Positions 56,001 to 64,000 of a stretch of 64,000 nucleotides of DNA are shown here, one piece after another; the stretch's first letter is position 1, and the number at the start of each line of letters is the position of its first letter. A program made the position numbers and the translations under genes. The stretch comes from Arcuatula senhousia (taxonomy: Eukaryota > Mollusca > Bivalvia > Mytilida > Mytilidae), in NCBI GenBank assembly GCA_963971305.1, contig CAXARO010000877.1, positions 1 through 64,000 on the forward strand, written 5' to 3'. Below the pieces are notes generated by a model, which searched no databases, had not been told where the DNA came from, and saw only the letters and a program-made list of their open reading frames with translations.

Positions 56001-58083
56001 ATCCTGACTTATATATGAAAAACTATCTAAAAAATTGATCATTATATGTCGTTACTCTTAAAATTGTGATTTGATAAATTTGACGCTTGCGACACTTTTT
56101 GTCCCTTAAAATCATAAACAGGAAGTGGTTTGTAATTTATGAAATTGGTCCATAAAGCTTGCTTATAAGTCCCTTAACACTTTGGATGCTTTAGTTTTTT
56201 TATTTTTATTGTAGTTTAGGAGGAGTTGCGGTAACAAACTTTACGGTGTAAGGGGAGATAACTCCGTAACTAAAAATAGTTTCGCTAAGCGGACTCATTT
56301 TTAAATTGGTTTTTCATGACCGGTATACTACCTTAAGTATTGAAATGATATGTCGCGAAACAAAAAAAAAATTTTTTTGGCGGAAGAAGAAGAATAATAA
56401 TAATAATAATAATAATAATCAGAAGAATTGCTAGAAGGTCTTTACGACCGTAGTCGTGAAAGACCTTAATAAAGACCGGTCGACATTTTTTCATCTGATT
56501 TTGACTAAATATGATTAAAAGTAGTACATTTAATAGGTTTTGACCGTTTTTGGTGAAAAAATGTCAAATTTCACATTTTTGGAAAAAAGGGGGGAGAATT
56601 TAAATTTTCTTATTTTTGATATCTGAGACCCATAAATGGTTTAAATGTGTTGGAATAGTGTCATTAAGTTGATTTGACCTTGAAAAGTCAGTCAAGGTCA
56701 TACGGTTACTCCGTGTCTAAAACCGGTGTAAATTTTCAAAAAATCCTTTCGCGTCTAATAATTTAGCATTTTTTTGTCATTTTTTGTTTAAATAGGTAGA
56801 AAAGACATTGGACAACAGTTTTGCACTCAAAAATCCTGACTTATATATGAAAAACTATCTAAAAAATTGATCATTATATGTCGTTACTCTTAAAATTGTG
56901 ATTTGATAAATTTGACGCTTGCGACACTTTTTGTCCCTTAAAATCATAAACAGGAAGTGGTTTGTAATTTATGAAATTGGTCCATAAAGCTTGCTTATAA
57001 GTCCCTTAACACTTTGGATGCTTTAGTTTTTTTATTTTTATTGTAGTTTAGGAGGAGTTGCGGTAACAAACTTTACGGTGTAAGGGGAGATAACTCCGTA
57101 ACTAAAAATAGTTTCGCTAAGCGGACTCATTTTTAAATTGGTTTTTCATGACCGGTATACTACCTTAAGTATTGAAATGATATGTCGCGAAACAAAAAAA
57201 AAATTTTTTTGGCGGAAGAAGAAGAATAATAATAATAATAATAATAATAATCAGAAGAATTGCTAGAAGGTCTTTACGACCGTAGTCGTGAAAGACCTTA
57301 ATAAAGACCGGTCGACATTTTTTCATCTGATTTTGACTAAATATGATTAAAAGTAGTACATTTAATAGGTTTTGACCGTTTTTGGTGAAAAAATGTCAAA
57401 TTTCACATTTTTGGAAAAAAGGGGGGAGAATTTAAATTTTCTTATTTTTGATATCTGAGACCCATAAATGGTTTAAATGTGTTGGAATAGTGTCATTAAG
57501 TTGATTTGACCTTGAAAAGTCAGTCAAGGTCATACGGTTACTCCGTGTCTAAAACCGGTGTAAATTTTCAAAAAATCCTTTCGCGTCTAATAATTTAGCA
57601 TTTTTTTGTCATTTTTTGTTTAAATAGGTAGAAAAGACATTGGACAACAGTTTTGCACTCAAAAATCCTGACTTATATATGAAAAACTATCTAAAAAATT
57701 GATCATTATATGTCGTTACTCTTAAAATTGTGATTTGATAAATTTGACGCTTGCGACACTTTTTGTCCCTTAAAATCATAAACAGGAAGTGGTTTGTAAT
57801 TTATGAAATTGGTCCATAAAGCTTGCTTATAAGTCCCTTAACACTTTGGATGCTTTAGTTTTTTTATTTTTATTGTAGTTTAGGAGGAGTTGCGGTAACA
57901 AACTTTACGGTGTAAGGGGAGATAACTCCGTAACTAAAAATAGTTTCGCTAAGCGGACTCATTTTTAAATTGGTTTTTCATGACCGGTATACTACCTTAA
58001 GTATTGAAATGATATGTCGCGAAACAAAAAAAAAATTTTTTTGGCGGAAGAAGAAGAATAATAATAATAATAATAATAATAAT
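53092..58083 (-). repeat. Type C satellite array, 6 x 832 bp
   Basis: Monomers start at 53,092, 53,924, 54,756, 55,588, 56,420 and 57,252 and look identical. They are close to type A but have a longer (AAT)n and fixed differences (TGTCGCG, CGTGTCTAAAACC, GACGCTTGCGAC). Confidence 0.95.
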
Positions 58084-58146
58084 CAGAAGAATTGCTAGAA
58101 GGTCTTTACGACCGTAGTCGTGAAAGACCTTAATAATAATAATAAT
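58084..58146 (-). repeat. 63-bp hairpin-only unit
   Basis: As the 54-bp unit but with three more AAT triplets. It interrupts the type C array. Confidence 0.9.
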
Positions 58147-60642
58147 CAGAAGAATTGCTAGAAGGTCTTTACGACCGTAGTCGTGAAAGACCTTAATAAA
58201 GACCGGTCGACATTTTTTCATCTGATTTTGACTAAATATGATTAAAAGTAGTACATTTAATAGGTTTTGACCGTTTTTGGTGAAAAAATGTCAAATTTCA
58301 CATTTTTGGAAAAAAGGGGGGAGAATTTAAATTTTCTTATTTTTGATATCTGAGACCCATAAATGGTTTAAATGTGTTGGAATAGTGTCATTAAGTTGAT
58401 TTGACCTTGAAAAGTCAGTCAAGGTCATACGGTTACTCCGTGTCTAAAACCGGTGTAAATTTTCAAAAAATCCTTTCGCGTCTAATAATTTAGCATTTTT
58501 TTGTCATTTTTTGTTTAAATAGGTAGAAAAGACATTGGACAACAGTTTTGCACTCAAAAATCCTGACTTATATATGAAAAACTATCTAAAAAATTGATCA
58601 TTATATGTCGTTACTCTTAAAATTGTGATTTGATAAATTTGACGCTTGCGACACTTTTTGTCCCTTAAAATCATAAACAGGAAGTGGTTTGTAATTTATG
58701 AAATTGGTCCATAAAGCTTGCTTATAAGTCCCTTAACACTTTGGATGCTTTAGTTTTTTTATTTTTATTGTAGTTTAGGAGGAGTTGCGGTAACAAACTT
58801 TACGGTGTAAGGGGAGATAACTCCGTAACTAAAAATAGTTTCGCTAAGCGGACTCATTTTTAAATTGGTTTTTCATGACCGGTATACTACCTTAAGTATT
58901 GAAATGATATGTCGCGAAACAAAAAAAAAATTTTTTTGGCGGAAGAAGAAGAATAATAATAATAATAATAATAATAATCAGAAGAATTGCTAGAAGGTCT
59001 TTACGACCGTAGTCGTGAAAGACCTTAATAAAGACCGGTCGACATTTTTTCATCTGATTTTGACTAAATATGATTAAAAGTAGTACATTTAATAGGTTTT
59101 GACCGTTTTTGGTGAAAAAATGTCAAATTTCACATTTTTGGAAAAAAGGGGGGAGAATTTAAATTTTCTTATTTTTGATATCTGAGACCCATAAATGGTT
59201 TAAATGTGTTGGAATAGTGTCATTAAGTTGATTTGACCTTGAAAAGTCAGTCAAGGTCATACGGTTACTCCGTGTCTAAAACCGGTGTAAATTTTCAAAA
59301 AATCCTTTCGCGTCTAATAATTTAGCATTTTTTTGTCATTTTTTGTTTAAATAGGTAGAAAAGACATTGGACAACAGTTTTGCACTCAAAAATCCTGACT
59401 TATATATGAAAAACTATCTAAAAAATTGATCATTATATGTCGTTACTCTTAAAATTGTGATTTGATAAATTTGACGCTTGCGACACTTTTTGTCCCTTAA
59501 AATCATAAACAGGAAGTGGTTTGTAATTTATGAAATTGGTCCATAAAGCTTGCTTATAAGTCCCTTAACACTTTGGATGCTTTAGTTTTTTTATTTTTAT
59601 TGTAGTTTAGGAGGAGTTGCGGTAACAAACTTTACGGTGTAAGGGGAGATAACTCCGTAACTAAAAATAGTTTCGCTAAGCGGACTCATTTTTAAATTGG
59701 TTTTTCATGACCGGTATACTACCTTAAGTATTGAAATGATATGTCGCGAAACAAAAAAAAAATTTTTTTGGCGGAAGAAGAAGAATAATAATAATAATAA
59801 TAATAATAATCAGAAGAATTGCTAGAAGGTCTTTACGACCGTAGTCGTGAAAGACCTTAATAAAGACCGGTCGACATTTTTTCATCTGATTTTGACTAAA
59901 TATGATTAAAAGTAGTACATTTAATAGGTTTTGACCGTTTTTGGTGAAAAAATGTCAAATTTCACATTTTTGGAAAAAAGGGGGGAGAATTTAAATTTTC
60001 TTATTTTTGATATCTGAGACCCATAAATGGTTTAAATGTGTTGGAATAGTGTCATTAAGTTGATTTGACCTTGAAAAGTCAGTCAAGGTCATACGGTTAC
60101 TCCGTGTCTAAAACCGGTGTAAATTTTCAAAAAATCCTTTCGCGTCTAATAATTTAGCATTTTTTTGTCATTTTTTGTTTAAATAGGTAGAAAAGACATT
60201 GGACAACAGTTTTGCACTCAAAAATCCTGACTTATATATGAAAAACTATCTAAAAAATTGATCATTATATGTCGTTACTCTTAAAATTGTGATTTGATAA
60301 ATTTGACGCTTGCGACACTTTTTGTCCCTTAAAATCATAAACAGGAAGTGGTTTGTAATTTATGAAATTGGTCCATAAAGCTTGCTTATAAGTCCCTTAA
60401 CACTTTGGATGCTTTAGTTTTTTTATTTTTATTGTAGTTTAGGAGGAGTTGCGGTAACAAACTTTACGGTGTAAGGGGAGATAACTCCGTAACTAAAAAT
60501 AGTTTCGCTAAGCGGACTCATTTTTAAATTGGTTTTTCATGACCGGTATACTACCTTAAGTATTGAAATGATATGTCGCGAAACAAAAAAAAAATTTTTT
60601 TGGCGGAAGAAGAAGAATAATAATAATAATAATAATAATAAT
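58147..60642 (-). repeat. Type C satellite array, 3 x 832 bp
   Basis: Monomers start at 58,147, 58,979 and 59,811, indistinguishable from the preceding type C array. Confidence 0.95.
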
Positions 60643-60696
60643 CAGAAGAATTGCTAGAAGGTCTTTACGACCGTAGTCGTGAAAGACCTTAATAAT
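60643..60696 (-). repeat. 54-bp hairpin-only unit at type C to type A switch
   Basis: Same sequence as 46,694-46,747. In both places it lies immediately before type A monomers. Confidence 0.9.
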
Positions 60697-63600
60697 CAGA
60701 AGAATTGCTAGAAGGTCTTTACGACCGTAGTCGTGAAAGACCTTAATAAAGACCGGTCGACATTTTTTCATCTGATTTTGACTAAATATGATTAAAAGTA
60801 GTATATTTAAAAGGTTTTGACCATTTTTGGTGAAAAAATGTCAAATTTCACATTTTGGGAAAAAAGGGGGGATGAATTTTCAATTTTCTAATTTTTGATA
60901 TCTGAGACCCATAAGTGGTTTAAATGTGTTGGAATAGTGTCATTAAGTTGATTTGACCTTGAAAAGTCAGTCAAGGTCATACGGTTACTCCGTATCTAAG
61001 ACCGGTGTAAATTTTCAAAAAATCCTTTCGCGTCCAATAATTTAGCATTTTTTTGTCATTATTTGCTTAAATAGGTAGAAAAGACATTGGACAACAGTTT
61101 TGCACTCAAAAATCCTGACTTATATATGAAAAACTATCTAAAAAATTTATCATTATATGTCGTTACTTTTAAAATGGTGATTTGACAAATTTGACGCTTC
61201 GCGACACTTTTTGTCTCTTAAAATCATAAACAGGAAGTGGTTTGTAATTTATGAAATTGGTCCATAAAGCTTGCTTATAAGTCCCTTAACACTTTGGATG
61301 CTTTAGTTTTTTTATTTTTATTGTAGTTTAGGAGGAGTTGCGGTAACAAACTTTACGGTGTAAGGGGAGATAACTCCGTAACTAAAAATAGTTTCGCTAA
61401 GCGGACTCATTTTTAAATTGGTTTTTCATGACCGGTATACTACCTTAAGTATTGAAATGATATGTTGCGAAACAAAAAAAAAATTTTTTTGGCGGAAGAA
61501 GAAGAATAATAATAATAATAATCAGAAGAATTGCTAGAAGGTCTTTACGACCGTAGTCGTGAAAGACCTTAATAAAGACCGGTCGACATTTTTTCATCTG
61601 ATTTTGACTAAATATGATTAAAAGTAGTATATTTAAAAGGTTTTGACCATTTTTGGTGAAAAAATGTCAAATTTCACATTTTGGGAAAAAAGGGGGGATG
61701 AATTTTCAATTTTCTAATTTTTGATATCTGAGACCCATAAGTGGTTTAAATGTGTTGGAATAGTGTCATTAAGTTGATTTGACCTTGAAAAGTCAGTCAA
61801 GGTCATACGGTTACTCCGTATCTAAGACCGGTGTAAATTTTCAAAAAATCCTTTCGCGTCCAATAATTTAGCATTTTTTTGTCATTATTTGCTTAAATAG
61901 GTAGAAAAGACATTGGACAACAGTTTTGCACTCAAAAATCCTGACTTATATATGAAAAACTATCTAAAAAATTTATCATTATATGTCGTTACTTTTAAAA
62001 TGGTGATTTGACAAATTTGACGCTTCGCGACACTTTTTGTCTCTTAAAATCATAAACAGGAAGTGGTTTGTAATTTATGAAATTGGTCCATAAAGCTTGC
62101 TTATAAGTCCCTTAACACTTTGGATGCTTTAGTTTTTTTATTTTTATTGTAGTTTAGGAGGAGTTGCGGTAACAAACTTTACGGTGTAAGGGGAGATAAC
62201 TCCGTAACTAAAAATAGTTTCGCTAAGCGGACTCATTTTTAAATTGGTTTTTCATGACCGGTATACTACCTTAAGTATTGAAATGATATGTTGCGAAACA
62301 AAAAAAAAATTTTTTTGGCGGAAGAAGAAGAATAATAATAATAATAATCAGAAGAATTGCTAGAAGGTCTTTACGACCGTAGTCGTGAAAGACCTTAATA
62401 AAGACCGGTCGACATTTTTTCATCTGATTTTGACTAAATATGATTAAAAGTAGTATATTTAAAAGGTTTTGACCATTTTTGGTGAAAAAATGTCAAATTT
62501 CACATTTTGGGAAAAAAGGGGGGATGAATTTTCAATTTTCTAATTTTTGATATCTGAGACCCATAAGTGGTTTAAATGTGTTGGAATAGTGTCATTAAGT
62601 TGATTTGACCTTGAAAAGTCAGTCAAGGTCATACGGTTACTCCGTATCTAAGACCGGTGTAAATTTTCAAAAAATCCTTTCGCGTCCAATAATTTAGCAT
62701 TTTTTTGTCATTATTTGCTTAAATAGGTAGAAAAGACATTGGACAACAGTTTTGCACTCAAAAATCCTGACTTATATATGAAAAACTATCTAAAAAATTT
62801 ATCATTATATGTCGTTACTTTTAAAATGGTGATTTGACAAATTTGACGCTTCGCGACACTTTTTGTCTCTTAAAATCATAAACAGGAAGTGGTTTGTAAT
62901 TTATGAAATTGGTCCATAAAGCTTGCTTATAAGTCCCTTAACACTTTGGATGCTTTAGTTTTTTTATTTTTATTGTAGTTTAGGAGGAGTTGCGGTAACA
63001 AACTTTACGGTGTAAGGGGAGATAACTCCGTAACTAAAAATAGTTTCGCTAAGCGGACTCATTTTTAAATTGGTTTTTCATGACCGGTATACTACCTTAA
63101 GTATTGAAATGATATGTTGCGAAAAAAAAAAAAAATTTTTTTGGCGGAAGAAGAAGAATAATAATAATAATAATCAGAAGAATTGCTAGAAGGTCTTTAC
63201 GACCGTAGTCGTGAAAGACCTTAATAAAGACCGGTCGACATTTTTTCATCTGATTTTGACTAAATATGATTAAAAGTAGTATATTTAAAAGGTTTTGACC
63301 ATTTTTGGTGAAAAAATGTCAAATTTCACATTTTGGGAAAAAAGGGGGGATGAATTTTCAATTTTCTAATTTTTGATATCTGAGACCCATAAGTGGTTTA
63401 AATGTGTTGGAATAGTGTCATTAAGTTGATTTGACCTTGAAAAGTCAGTCAAGGTCATACGGTTACTCCGTATCTAAGACCGGTGTAAATTTTCAAAAAA
63501 TCCTTTCGCGTCCAATAATTTAGCATTTTTTTGTCATTATTTGCTTAAATAGGTAGAAAAGACATTGGACAACAGTTTTGCACTCAAAAATCCTGACTTA

Positions 63601-64000
63601 TATATGAAAAACTATCTAAAAAATTTATCATTATATGTCGTTACTTTTAAAATGGTGATTTGACAAATTTGACGCTTCGCGACACTTTTTGTCTCTTAAA
63701 ATCATAAACAGGAAGTGGTTTGTAATTTATGAAATTGGTCCATAAAGCTTGCTTATAAGTCCCTTAACACTTTGGATGCTTTAGTTTTTTTATTTTTATT
63801 GTAGTTTAGGAGGAGTTGCGGTAACAAACTTTACGGTGTAAGGGGAGATAACTCCGTAACTAAAAATAGTTTCGCTAAGCGGACTCATTTTTAAATTGGT
63901 TTTTCATGACCGGTATACTACCTTAAGTATTGAAATGATATGTTGCGAAACAAAAAAAAAATTTTTTTGGCGGAAGAAGAAGAATAATAATAATAATAAT
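60697..64000 (-). repeat. Type A satellite array, 4 x 826 bp, open at window end
   Basis: Monomers start at 60,697, 61,523, 62,349 and 63,175; the fourth ends at the window edge. Subtype marks are TGTTGCG and CGTATCTAAGACC. By analogy with 37,554 and 47,569, a new CTAG terminus may follow beyond the window. Confidence 0.95.

Noticed and set aside
36733..64000. CRISPR-like regular repeats
   Set aside because: The units are hundreds of bases long, tandem and without unique spacers, and the context is eukaryotic.

Overview
The window is AT-rich eukaryotic DNA made almost entirely of transposable elements and satellite repeats. I found no host gene, rRNA or tRNA that I could support. Several repeat families look like those common in bivalve mollusc genomes: elements starting AGCTCACCTGGACC, elements starting TATGCCCC, and repeats with GGAC/GGACAGAC tracts before a terminal hairpin. 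A bivalve is therefore my best guess, from recognition only.

Layout. (1) 1-8.8 kb: the minus-strand body of a Helentron (Helitron2-type rolling-circle transposon). It has one uninterrupted 2784-codon ORF with two cysteine-protease-like domains (one OTU), a zinc-ribbon region, an HUH Rep nuclease, a PIF1 helicase and a C-terminal AP-type endonuclease. Its 3' terminal hairpin lies at base 1. (2) 8.8-26.5 kb: a dense, nested mosaic of non-coding elements. These include TA-flanked MITEs, Harbinger-like MITEs with TTA duplications, and several families with 140-180 bp internal repeats and a 3' hairpin ending in TAAAA. (3) 26,551-32,264: an LTR element with two identical 372-bp LTRs, primer-binding site, polypurine tract and 5-bp target duplication. 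It encodes only Gag plus a retropepsin-like protease (1178 aa). The Gag begins with a helix-hairpin-helix-like domain, and no reverse transcriptase or integrase is present. (4) 32,744-34,445: a 1.7-kb long-TIR element with a perfect 9-bp target duplication (Mutator-like) carrying a degenerate PHD-finger exon. (5) 35.6-64 kb: three tandemly arranged copies (A, B, C) of a non-autonomous Helentron relative. B and C carry the same terminal hairpin as the coding Helentron. They are followed by homogeneous arrays of 826-, 939- and 832-bp monomers that continue past the window end.

How the parts fit. The 41 bases at the window start recur at 37,560 and 47,575, exactly where copies B and C begin. The coding Helentron and the satellite therefore share a transposition terminus. 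Each array matches the right-end subtype of the element copy beside it. Array junctions are marked by 54- or 63-bp units that contain little more than the hairpin. The most interesting signal is this link between an apparently intact Helentron and about 27 kb of hairpin-bounded satellite, consistent with rolling-circle or recombination-driven amplification. That mechanism is inference; the shared ends, periods and junctions are read directly from the sequence.
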